Source: Thiobacillus denitrificans (GTDB lineage Bacteria > Pseudomonadota > Gammaproteobacteria > Burkholderiales > Thiobacillaceae). From it: 64,000 nucleotides of DNA. The notes below the pieces were generated by a model, which was not told the origin of the DNA, made no database searches, and saw only the letters and a program-made list of their open reading frames with translations. The position numbers and the translations under genes are program-made. Where the stretch lies: NCBI GenBank assembly GCA_020723405.1, contig DYIY01000011.1, forward strand, positions 87,480 through 151,479. The letters are read 5' to 3'. Position 1 is the stretch's first letter, and each line of letters starts with the position of its first letter. This document shows positions 12,606 through 21,308 of this stretch, piece after piece.

Positions 12606-12660
12606 CCCCCTATCCATGGGGGTGTCGCCGAATGGCACCGGCAACTTCACCGCAAAGCAC

Positions 12661-12954
12661 CTACCCCAACCAAGCCGCAGGCAGATCAGACCAATACACC
12701 CCGTCCGGCAGGGTGGCCCTGCCCAGCCGCTGTTTGAGGCCTCGCTTGGGCAAGGGATAGCAACGCAGGTCGTCGCTGCTCCGGTCGATGAGCGACGCCG
12801 CCTCGGTCAGCACCCCCAGCAACCAGGGCAACTCCCCCGTCGCCAGAAACACGCTGTACTCGATGGGCACCGCCACCTCGGACAAATACCGGTGCATGCG
12901 CCCCAACCGGCGGGGCGACGTGATGTCGTAGGCAATCAGATAGTCGCCGGCCAT
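12661..12954 (-). CDS. cas2: Cas2-family protein, second copy (downstream of cas1)
   Basis: 97 residues with a ferredoxin-like Cas2 fold signature: beta-1 DYLIAYDITSPRRL with the conserved Asp, then RMHRYLSEVAVPIEYSVFLA (the VQxSVF-type strand) and DDLRCYPLP. Cas2 dimers bridge two Cas1 dimers during spacer integration. Its ATG overlaps the cas1 stop (TGATG), so it is translationally coupled. It differs clearly from the other Cas2 of this locus (13992-14282), so the locus carries two diverged Cas2 proteins around one Cas1. Confidence 0.88.
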   Translation of the reverse strand: MAGDYLIAYDITSPRRLGRMHRYLSEVAVPIEYSVFLATGELPWLLGVLTEAASLIDRSSDDLRCYPLPKRGLKQRLGRATLPDGVYWSDLPAAWLG

Positions 12955-13985
12955 CAGTCTGGCTCCACCGCCTGATCAGCACTGTCCACGTTCCCATCCC
13001 CATCCCAGGCCGCCCCCCACGCCGCACGGGCCTCGGCCTCGGACTGGCCGTCCTCATCTTCACCGATCAGGGCCAGCACCTCCCGGCATCGTGCATCCAG
13101 CGACTTGCGCAGATTCTCGGCCAAAGGCTCCCAGGCCCGGTAAAAACGTTCCCGGCCCGCCTTGCCCAAAAAGCAACCGTCAGCATTGGTCGAAAAATCC
13201 TCGGCCCGCAAGGTCTGCTTGTTGAACATGGTCAACGCCCAGGCGTCCACATCAGGCCGGCCGGCCTCCACCAGGTCCGAAGCCAGAGACTCCCGACCGA
13301 AGGCCGGCACGTGATAGAAGCCCACCCACGGGTCCATCCCCACCCCATGACTCGCCAGAATCGCCTCGGCATGCAGCAAGGTATAGCCCAGCGACAGCAC
13401 CGCATTCACCGGGTCCCGGGGCGGACGCCGGTTGCGCCCATGAAAATGCAGACTATCCGGCACCAGCGCCGCAATCGCCGAAAAATACAGATTCGCCGAC
13501 GCCCCCTCCAGACCGCGCAACTCCTGCACCGTCGGCTTGCTCTCCAACTGCTCCAGCATGCCCCCCAGACCTGCCAGGGCCCGGCTGATCTCATAGCGGG
13601 CATCCAGACGGCTATCCAGCTTGGCCTTCAGAAACGCCAACTGGGCCAACAATTTGCCCCGCACGAAAAACCGGGAAATCCGCAGACATGCCGGCACGTC
13701 CATGGCAGCCCGATACTGGGCCAGGCGGCGCGTCGCATCGTTATGGGGCCGCGGCAGGAACAGGCTGGGCTCACCTTTCCGCCCGGAAAGAATCACGATG
13801 CCCACCCCATGGGCCCCCAGCTTGCCGAGCAAGGTGGAATCCAGCTCCACGCCACCGCGAATGAACACTCGCTGCAAGGGCGCCATGGGCACCGTGCCGA
13901 TCCGTTCCCCGTTTTCATGGAAGACCAGGGCCTCGCCATCACTGGTGAGCCTCACATTGCGGCGATCGACATAAAGCGTGGACAT
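12954..13985 (-). CDS. cas1: CRISPR-associated endonuclease Cas1
   Basis: 343 residues, the integrase of spacer acquisition. An N-terminal beta domain (LYVDRRNVRLTSDG) precedes the helical catalytic domain. Metal-ligand candidates are the Glu in LRGLEGASANLYF, the His in GFYHVPAFGRESLASD and the Asp/Glu that follow (DLVEAGRPDVD). An unusual acidic, Ala/Asp-rich C-terminal tail (about residues 305-343) extends beyond the usual end. Starts 6 nt after the first cas2 and overlaps the second cas2. No reverse transcriptase is fused. Confidence 0.95.
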   Translation of the reverse strand: MSTLYVDRRNVRLTSDGEALVFHENGERIGTVPMAPLQRVFIRGGVELDSTLLGKLGAHGVGIVILSGRKGEPSLFLPRPHNDATRRLAQYRAAMDVPACLRISRFFVRGKLLAQLAFLKAKLDSRLDARYEISRALAGLGGMLEQLESKPTVQELRGLEGASANLYFSAIAALVPDSLHFHGRNRRPPRDPVNAVLSLGYTLLHAEAILASHGVGMDPWVGFYHVPAFGRESLASDLVEAGRPDVDAWALTMFNKQTLRAEDFSTNADGCFLGKAGRERFYRAWEPLAENLRKSLDARCREVLALIGEDEDGQSEAEARAAWGAAWDGDGNVDSADQAVEPD

Positions 13986-13991
13986 GGAACC

Positions 13992-14282
13992 TCAGACGAT
14001 GGTGAAGGTGGTGGACTGAATCGGCCGGGCAACGCCGAAACACTTTGGCGTCATGCGCGGATCGAGCTGGAAAACATGCACCCGGTCTTCAAGCGGGTCG
14101 ATCATCTCGGCGAGTTCCTCCAACACGAACCGCCGTTCGGCATCGGTGAGCCAGCACTCGTAGAACGACTTCTGCCCACCCACCTTGTAGCCCAGCAAAA
14201 ACCGATGCACCTGGGCCAACCGACGGTGATCGGAAATGTCGTAGGCAACGAGATAAAGAGAACGAGCAGGAGTGGCAGTCAT
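13992..14282 (-). CDS. cas2: Cas2-family protein, first copy (upstream of cas1)
   Basis: 96 residues from an ATG at 14282. The frame is open further upstream, but the ATG at 14282 gives the typical start MTATPARSLYLVAYDIS. Beta-1 LVAYDISDHRRL carries the Asp; the sequence continues QVHRFLLGYKVGGQKSFYECWL and DRVHVFQLDPRM. It shares the Cas2 fold but little sequence with the copy at 12661-12954. First gene of the adaptation operon, preceded by the shared palindrome promoter at 14317-14361. Confidence 0.88.
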   Translation of the reverse strand: MTATPARSLYLVAYDISDHRRLAQVHRFLLGYKVGGQKSFYECWLTDAERRFVLEELAEMIDPLEDRVHVFQLDPRMTPKCFGVARPIQSTTFTIV

Positions 14283-14316
14283 CGACAAGACGAAAAACCT
14301 GAAACCCGATGAGCCC

Positions 14317-14361
14317 AGCATAGATCGGCGGCGCCCCCACTCCGCCCCCGGCAAGCTTGCA
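14317..14361 (-). promoter_or_regulatory. Palindrome-type promoter of the cas2-cas1-cas2 operon
   Basis: The palindrome GCAAGCTTGC (14351-14360) lies 68 nt before the cas2 start. Reading the minus strand, a -10-like TATGCT (14317-14322) follows exactly 28 nt after it. There is no -35-like hexamer at the expected place. The same arrangement recurs at 14877, 31823, 35288 and 36072. Confidence 0.65.
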
Positions 14362-14436
14362 AAGCCGAACAAAACGCTCCGGAGCCAAGCGCCCGCACCA
14401 GTGCGGCGGAAATCCAGCCCGGAACCACGCTCATCA

Positions 14437-14850
14437 CTAATTCTCGATGTAATGAACATGATGGACGGTCCCCTTCAGGACAAGAAACAGAACCTCCTCC
14501 TCATAGCGTGATGCGTAGCCCAAGTGAACGTACTCGAGCATCTCCCCGCGCATGCAACGAAGATGACCATTCACCCAGTACGCATCAACCGGGTTCCCTT
14601 TTCGGGCGTGAGGAAACAACGCTTGCAAGGAAACGGGACTGCCATCCGGAAACTCTGCCTCGATATCCACTAGCAAAAGAAACCGGCCTTCGATGGCCCA
14701 CTTCGCTCTGTACCCACGCATCAGGCTCGTACCGCCACCCTGAAATCGAGCAAGCTCAGGATGATCGTGGAGCCAAACCCCCAGGGGCTCGGAGACAAGA
14801 AGGAGTTCCTCACCGTTGAAAGTGAGCAGATCGGGTACTTGTGCGGTCAT
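14437..14850 (-). CDS. Uncharacterised 137-residue protein of the CRISPR island
   Basis: No family is recognised with confidence. Soluble, without signal peptide or membrane segment. It starts MTAQVPDLLTFNGEEL, has a central GYRAKWAIEGRFLLLVDIEAEF segment that reads as beta strands, and is rich in aromatic residues near the end (EYVHLGYASRYEEE). AAGGAG lies 8 nt before the ATG. It is monocistronic between the array and the adaptation operon and has its own copy of the shared palindrome promoter, so it is probably part of the same regulon. Role unknown. Confidence 0.8.
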   Translation of the reverse strand: MTAQVPDLLTFNGEELLLVSEPLGVWLHDHPELARFQGGGTSLMRGYRAKWAIEGRFLLLVDIEAEFPDGSPVSLQALFPHARKGNPVDAYWVNGHLRCMRGEMLEYVHLGYASRYEEEVLFLVLKGTVHHVHYIEN

Positions 14851-14876
14851 AGCGCATCTCCTTCCGAAAAGAAGCC

Positions 14877-14921
14877 ACTCTACGAGTCACCCGCGAAAGC
14901 TAAAGACTTCGCAAGCTTGCC
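14877..14921 (-). promoter_or_regulatory. Palindrome-type promoter of the 137-residue gene
   Basis: Palindrome GCAAGCTTGC at 14911-14920, 60 nt before the start codon, with -10-like TAGAGT (14877-14882) exactly 28 nt after it on the minus strand. Confidence 0.65.
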
Positions 14922-14955
14922 AACCACAGCCAAGCACCCACCATAAGTTGCTCCA

Positions 14956-17900
14956 GTGTTAAGCCCTTTCAAATCAGGGCTTCATTTGAACTCACCTGGT
15001 CCGCCAAGAACAACAGCAGCTTCCTCGTCTTAATCCCTTTCAAATCAGGGCTTCATTTGAACGGAGTGGACGTTGATGAGGCCGCAATCAGCGACGTCTT
15101 AATCCCTTTCAAATCAGGGCTTCATTTGAACCTGGCATCTGCCAGGAAAATCCAGGGCTTTAACGTCTTAATCCCTTTCAAATCAGGGCTTCATTTGAAC
15201 TATTCTCCCCTCGATGAGCCACGGGGACGCCCCGTCTTAATCCCTTTCAAATCAGGGCTTCATTTGAACCTGCGGGCAGCCCTGAACAAAGCCTACGAGA
15301 GAGCGTCTTAATCCCTTTCAAATCAGGGCTTCATTTGAACGCGACGGCTTTGGCGGCAAGGACTCCCTGCGCGGCGTCTTAATCCCTTTCAAATCAGGGC
15401 TTCATTTGAACCCGCATCGCTGCCGAGAAGGCCGCCTTGGAGGCGTCTTAATCCCTTTCAAATCAGGGCTTCATTTGAACGACGATGGCAAACGAAATGG
15501 AACGGGCGCAATTCGTCTTAATCCCTTTCAAATCAGGGCTTCATTTGAACCCTGTCCCGGGCGATTACCTTTCAGCTCGGGCAAGGTCTTAATCCCTTTC
15601 AAATCAGGGCTTCATTTGAACTTTCGTCAAACACTAAAATATCTTGCAAATACCGTCTTAATCCCTTTCAAATCAGGGCTTCATTTGAACCTTCTCGTGG
15701 ACCCAAGCATGTACCCCAAGAAGTCTTAATCCCTTTCAAATCAGGGCTTCAGTTGAACCCCATTACATTTGCGACATGCGGCGTTGTACTTGCGTCTTAA
15801 TCCCTTTCAAATCAGGGCTTCATTTGAACGCCAGAAGAAGAGGCATTCGACCCGGTTTCCGACGTCTTAATCCCTTTCAAATCAGGGCTTCATTTGAACG
15901 GAGGCGTTCAAAGAAAGTGTTTTGAACAGCCTGGGTCTTAATCCCTTTCAAATCAGGGCTTCATTTGAACGGATTCAATTCCCTGACCCTGGAGCCGAAC
16001 TGCCTGTCTTAATCCCTTTCAAATCAGGGCTTCATTTGAACTGGGGAATTGGCCGATAACCACCAGTTGACAGAGTCTTAATCCCTTTCAAATCAGGGCT
16101 TCATTTGAACAGGAGAAGGCTGCCAAGATGGTCGATGCCTATCGGTCTTAATCCCTTTCAAATCAGGGCTTCATTTGAACTCCAAGGTGACGCCGATGGT
16201 GAACGGATCTTTGAGTCTTAATCCCTTTCAAATCAGGGCTTCATTTGAACCCAGAAAGCCGCGCAAGTGAAACATAACGCTGGGTCTTAATCCCTTTCAA
16301 ATCAGGGCTTCATTTGAACAGGCTGGCGCATCACGGTTGATGCCGGAAAACACGTCTTAATCCCTTTCAAATCAGGGCTTCATTTGAACTGACCGCCACC
16401 CCGAAAAAGGATACAACAAGCTGTCTTAATCCCTTTCAAATCAGGGCTTCATTTGAACGGATTGCGCGATCCGAAAGCGCCCAAGCCCCGCCGGTCTTAA
16501 TCCCTTTCAAATCAGGGCTTCATTTGAACCGAAGATCAAGCGCAACTATCGCAAGCAAATGTCTTAATCCCTTTCAAATCAGGGCTTCATTTGAACGAGC
16601 TCGTCGGTGTGTACCTCACCGAACAGGGGGCGGTCTTAATCCCTTTCAAATCAGGGCTTCATTTGAACCCAACCGCGCTTGCGATTGCGGACGGCGCCCA
16701 CCGTCTTAATCCCTTTCAAATCAGGGCTTCATTTGAACCCGGATATGTTTGACATGCCGACCAGGGCGGGAGTCTTAATCCCTTTCAAATCAGGGCTTCA
16801 TTTGAACGCCCAACGTCGAAGTTCACGGGGGCGCCGGTACGGTCTTAATCCCTTTCAAATCAGGGCTTCATTTGAACGGAAAAGTGTGCCGATGCCGGCG
16901 CGGGGGAACTGGTCTTAATCCCTTTCAAATCAGGGCTTCATTTGAACGCATCATCGGCGGGGAGTGGTTTGCCGATACGTCTTAATCCCTTTCAAATCAG
17001 GGCTTCATTTGAACCGGCGTAGCCGCGAAGGTCCGCGTTGACTGAAGTCTTAATCCCTTTCAAATCAGGGCTTCATTTGAACGGACTCTGGTGATGGTCG
17101 CCGCTGGGCGCCGGTCTTAATCCCTTTCAAATCAGGGCTTCATTTGAACGGCTCAAGCTGCCTATGACAGAGACATCAGCGGTCTTAATCCCTTTCAAAT
17201 CAGGGCTTCATTTGAACGTGCTGGTCTGTCTCACGGAGAAGCCCTTCGAAGGTCTTAATCCCTTTCAAATCAGGGCTTCATTTGAACCGTAAACCGCCGG
17301 GACACCCCCTGGCAAACTACGTCTTAATCCCTTTCAAATCAGGGCTTCATTTGAACCTCGGCGTGGTGGACGGGATGATGACCCTGGACGCGTCTTAATC
17401 CCTTTCAAATCAGGGCTTCATTTGAACACGCCAGCCCCGCTCAACTTGCCGCCCTGGCCCGTGTCTTAATCCCTTTCAAATCAGGGCTTCATTTGAACAT
17501 TGCAAAAACCGCCAAGCGTGTTGCCGCCATGAGTCTTAATCCCTTTCAAATCAGGGCTTCATTTGAACGCGGAAGCGAGACCGGATGGATGACGTTCGAG
17601 GTCTTAATCCCTTTCAAATCAGGGCTTCATTTGAACAAAATACTTGAAGGCATTGCAAGCGATTCGATGCCGTCTTAATCCCTTTCAAATCAGGGCTTCA
17701 TTTGAACAAGAATCGCCCCTGGAGTACGACGAGTGGCGCAAGTCTTAATCCCTTTCAAATCAGGGCTTCATTTGAACGCTCCGCAACAGGTGATGTGATG
17801 AACAACCCGTCTTAATCCCTTTCAAATCAGGGCTTCATTTGAACGGCAACACCGGGGAACACTACGCGGAAACGGCGTCTTAATCCCTTTCAAATCAGGG

Positions 17901-20280
17901 CTTCATTTGAACGCTGTGGAAATCGGCATTGTGCGTGAAATCAAGCGTCTTAATCCCTTTCAAATCAGGGCTTCATTTGAACAGGGAAGGCAGGCCGACA
18001 TCCGCACCGTTGGCGTCTTAATCCCTTTCAAATCAGGGCTTCATTTGAACCGTCCAGGGCATCCCGAAGGCGCAGGAGAAGTACCGTCTTAATCCCTTTC
18101 AAATCAGGGCTTCATTTGAACCAAGGAGGTTGCCGTGGAACACGAAGACCGCAGCGTCTTAATCCCTTTCAAATCAGGGCTTCATTTGAACGCAAAGATG
18201 GTCGATGCCTACCGGATGGCGTTGTCTTAATCCCTTTCAAATCAGGGCTTCATTTGAACCTTTGGAGGAGGACAAAAGTCTGGGACTTCTTTTTGTCTTA
18301 ATCCCTTTCAAATCAGGGCTTCATTTGAACCTTCCGACTTGGCTAAAATGGCAAGTTGGATTTGTCTTAATCCCTTTCAAATCAGGGCTTCATTTGAACT
18401 TCTCCCTTTGCGTTAGTTTTAAATTCCACCTATGTCTTAATCCCTTTCAAATCAGGGCTTCATTTGAACTAAATTCCACCTATCTGGAGCCTGTTGCCAG
18501 GTCTTAATCCCTTTCAAATCAGGGCTTCATTTGAACGTATCCGTCGGGATGGTATGTGTTCGACGGGAGGTCTTAATCCCTTTCAAATCAGGGCTTCATT
18601 TGAACTTTATAGTAACGTGGCAATCACGGAAAAGGCTAGGTCTTAATCCCTTTCAAATCAGGGCTTCATTTGAACATGGCCTTCGCGGTTAAAACCAGGC
18701 TTCGCAACTGTCTTAATCCCTTTCAAATCAGGGCTTCATTTGAACGAGCTCGCCCAGGACATGTCTGCCGGTGCCTGGTCTTAATCCCTTTCAAATCAGG
18801 GCTTCATTTGAACATAAGTACGGCGCGGAACTGGAAGCGGAAGACCACGTCTTAATCCCTTTCAAATCAGGGCTTCATTTGAACCAGCCCCTTAATCCAA
18901 GCTCTTGCCGCGATCATGGTCTTAATCCCTTTCAAATCAGGGCTTCATTTGAACAGAAGGATTGAAGCCATGGCACAAGACTACTTGCGTCTTAATCCCT
19001 TTCAAATCAGGGCTTCATTTGAACTTCGATGAGACTATCATGCCGGCAATCTACGACGTCTTAATCCCTTTCAAATCAGGGCTTCATTTGAACCCGCGCC
19101 ACTTTGGAGAAAACCATGTCCGAAATCGAAGTCTTAATCCCTTTCAAATCAGGGCTTCATTTGAACGCGAACTGGCGGATAGCCACCCGCTGACCGAGTC
19201 TTAATCCCTTTCAAATCAGGGCTTCATTTGAACCAGGCGCGGCTCGGGATGTGGGACGACGACGGAATGTCTTAATCCCTTTCAAATCAGGGCTTCATTT
19301 GAACGCGCTAATTTTTCCGAAGTCCGACAGGCAAAAAAAGTCTTAATCCCTTTCAAATCAGGGCTTCATTTGAACGCACGCAAACATGGAGCTAATAAGG
19401 CCAGTGAAAGTCTTAATCCCTTTCAAATCAGGGCTTCATTTGAACCCCGGCTCAAGCGGAAATTCCCGCCATTACCGAAGTCTTAATCCCTTTCAAATCA
19501 GGGCTTCATTTGAACAAAACATATTTCTGGCCGTGACGTACAACACTGAGTCTTAATCCCTTTCAAATCAGGGCTTCATTTGAACCCATGGCCGCGTCAG
19601 AAGTGGGCCTGAATGGGCTGGTCTTAATCCCTTTCAAATCAGGGCTTCATTTGAACCTTTGAGTACACGAGACGCTTACGCGCAAGGCTTCGTCTTAATC
19701 CCTTTCAAATCAGGGCTTCATTTGAACCATACGATCCATGTATGCTTTTCAGCGGGAAAGTCTTAATCCCTTTCAAATCAGGGCTTCATTTGAACGAAAT
19801 CCTCGCTACCTACGATCCGCGCGGCGGGTCTTAATCCCTTTCAAATCAGGGCTTCATTTGAACCTGGCTGATCGAGTGGATGGATGCACAGCCAGAGTCT
19901 TAATCCCTTTCAAATCAGGGCTTCATTTGAACCCACGGATGCCGGATGATTTGCAAATGCTCGTGGTCTTAATCCCTTTCAAATCAGGGCTTCATTTGAA
20001 CCCGAAAGCAGCCTGGAAGATATGGAAATCCTCGCGTCTTAATCCCTTTCAAATCAGGGCTTCATTTGAACCAACTGGGCAGTCGAACTCATCACCTCGG
20101 GAGCCGTCTTAATCCCTTTCAAATCAGGGCTTCATTTGAACAGACCGCCAGGTGCAAGCCTCGCGGGCTGTGTCGGTCTTAATCCCTTTCAAATCAGGGC
20201 TTCATTTGAACGTGGCCCGCATGCTCAAAGAGTGGTGCGACGGCGTCTTAATCCCTTTCAAATCAGGGCTTCATTTGAAC
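14956..20280 (-). CRISPR. CRISPR array, 77 repeats and 76 spacers
   Basis: The 36-nt repeat begins GTCTTAATCCC and ends TTCATTTGAAC on the plus strand. On the minus strand it starts GTTCAAATGAAG and ends GGATTAAGAC, which would leave an ATTAAGAC 5' tag, and it contains a TTCAAAT/ATTTGAA hairpin. I counted 77 copies; spacers are 31-37 nt. The leftmost repeat (14956-14991) differs at two positions and the repeat at 15723-15758 at one, so the left end is the old, leader-distal end. The leader lies to the right, next to cas6, and transcription runs leftwards. The spacers show coding-sense features on the plus strand (see findings). Confidence 0.99.
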
Positions 20281-20363
20281 TCCGTTCAGGGAGAATCCTT
20301 TCATAATCAGATTGTTAAAGAACCGGGTAGCGACTTTTTGCTGCCTGCCCGTAGATGTGTCGC
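20281..20363 (-). promoter_or_regulatory. Probable CRISPR leader
   Basis: An 83-bp AT-richer stretch between the cas6 stop and the first (newest) repeat. On the minus strand it reads into the array and contains GGTTCTTTAACAATCTGATT. No copy of the island palindrome is present, so the array is either constitutive or read through from the cmr operon. Confidence 0.6.
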
Positions 20364-21308
20364 TCATGGCGCCCACTGATAGCTACCGAGGCCGAAGCTG
20401 GCATTCTTTCCTACATGAAGCCATTGCCCCAAGTACAGGAACTCGCGAAATGCCTGGAGGTTGCCGCTAAGCGTCCATTGGCCCACCACACCGCCCAATG
20501 CCATTTCCTGACGTTGCCGGCTCGAGTAGCGCTTCCAGTCTCGCCAGGTCAATGCTTTATCCGAGGCGACGGTGCTTGCTTGCTCAGCGAGACGACCGTA
20601 GTCCAGATCCAGTCGCATACCCGCATGGAATTCACTGATGAGGCTGATGCGACGGATCAGCCCCACGAGCAAGTCTCGGCTTTCGAGTTCATCGGGTCCC
20701 AGGGGGTGGCCGTTGCGCTGGATGCGCATGGGTGTGTGGAGCTTTAGTTGAACGGGGGAGTCGTTATCGTTGGGCTCGATCAGTGGGAGGTAAGCGGTAT
20801 GGGGGTCCAATCGACCACGGTCCACGTCAAAAACGACCAATGACGGCGCGGCTTCGTCGGTCGTCAGTGCGACGCTATGCAGCGTCGCGGCGCCTTCTCC
20901 ACGACCGATTCCTTTTTCCAGAGCCCGTTGCCAGGCATGGATGATGAGGGGAAGTTGGTGGATGGCCTGGCCGATGGCGACGAAGTGAAAGCTCAGCGTG
21001 TCGCCAACTTCGTAGTGTTTTTCACCCCAGTCGGGGGGTTCAACAATGAAAGCGGCGGGGATGTCGCTGAATTGCTGAAGGGCGTGGGACGCCGGGGGCG
21101 GGGGGGCGAAGACGGCTGGGTAGGGGCAGCTTCGATAGAGGGGGCAGGGCTTGCAGTCTTTCTGCCGGGTCATGCATGCCGTGCGGCGCAGGGCGTTGCC
21201 GAATGCGCCGCGTAGAGTGGAGCCAGCGTATTCGGGGAGGTGGATGGGGCTGGTCACCCGGCAGTCGAAGCGATAGCGGGCGAGGGGGAAGGGGTTGGGG
21301 AGGGTCAC
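20364..21308 (-). CDS. cas6: CRISPR pre-crRNA processing endoribonuclease Cas6 (RAMP)
   Basis: 314 residues. Cuts the long array transcript within repeats to give crRNAs for the Cmr complex. The N terminus (HLPEYAGSTLRGAFGNALRR) and the cysteine cluster CKPCPLYRSCPYP are typical of Cas6/RAMP proteins of the large type III-associated group; the C-terminal segment carries the glycine-rich end (HVGKNASFGLGSYQW). Its start overlaps the end of the Card1-like gene (21305) in ATGA fashion. Last gene of the cmr operon, directly before the leader. Confidence 0.88.
   Translation of the reverse strand: MTLPNPFPLARYRFDCRVTSPIHLPEYAGSTLRGAFGNALRRTACMTRQKDCKPCPLYRSCPYPAVFAPPPPASHALQQFSDIPAAFIVEPPDWGEKHYEVGDTLSFHFVAIGQAIHQLPLIIHAWQRALEKGIGRGEGAATLHSVALTTDEAAPSLVVFDVDRGRLDPHTAYLPLIEPNDNDSPVQLKLHTPMRIQRNGHPLGPDELESRDLLVGLIRRISLISEFHAGMRLDLDYGRLAEQASTVASDKALTWRDWKRYSSRQRQEMALGGVVGQWTLSGNLQAFREFLYLGQWLHVGKNASFGLGSYQWAP

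Noticed and set aside
12606..12660. Attachment-site duplication of the tRNA-Leu 3' end
   Set aside because: No second copy of the tRNA 3' segment was seen near the right island border (about 36-37 kb).
20281..20363. Palindrome promoter for the array leader
   Set aside because: The 10-bp palindrome is absent from the leader, so the array is not placed in the proposed regulon.
15057..20379. Many short plus-strand ORFs across the array with repeated peptides such as VLIPFKSGLHLN and LNPFQIRASFE
   Set aside because: They are translations of the CRISPR repeat in different frames; there is no gene here.
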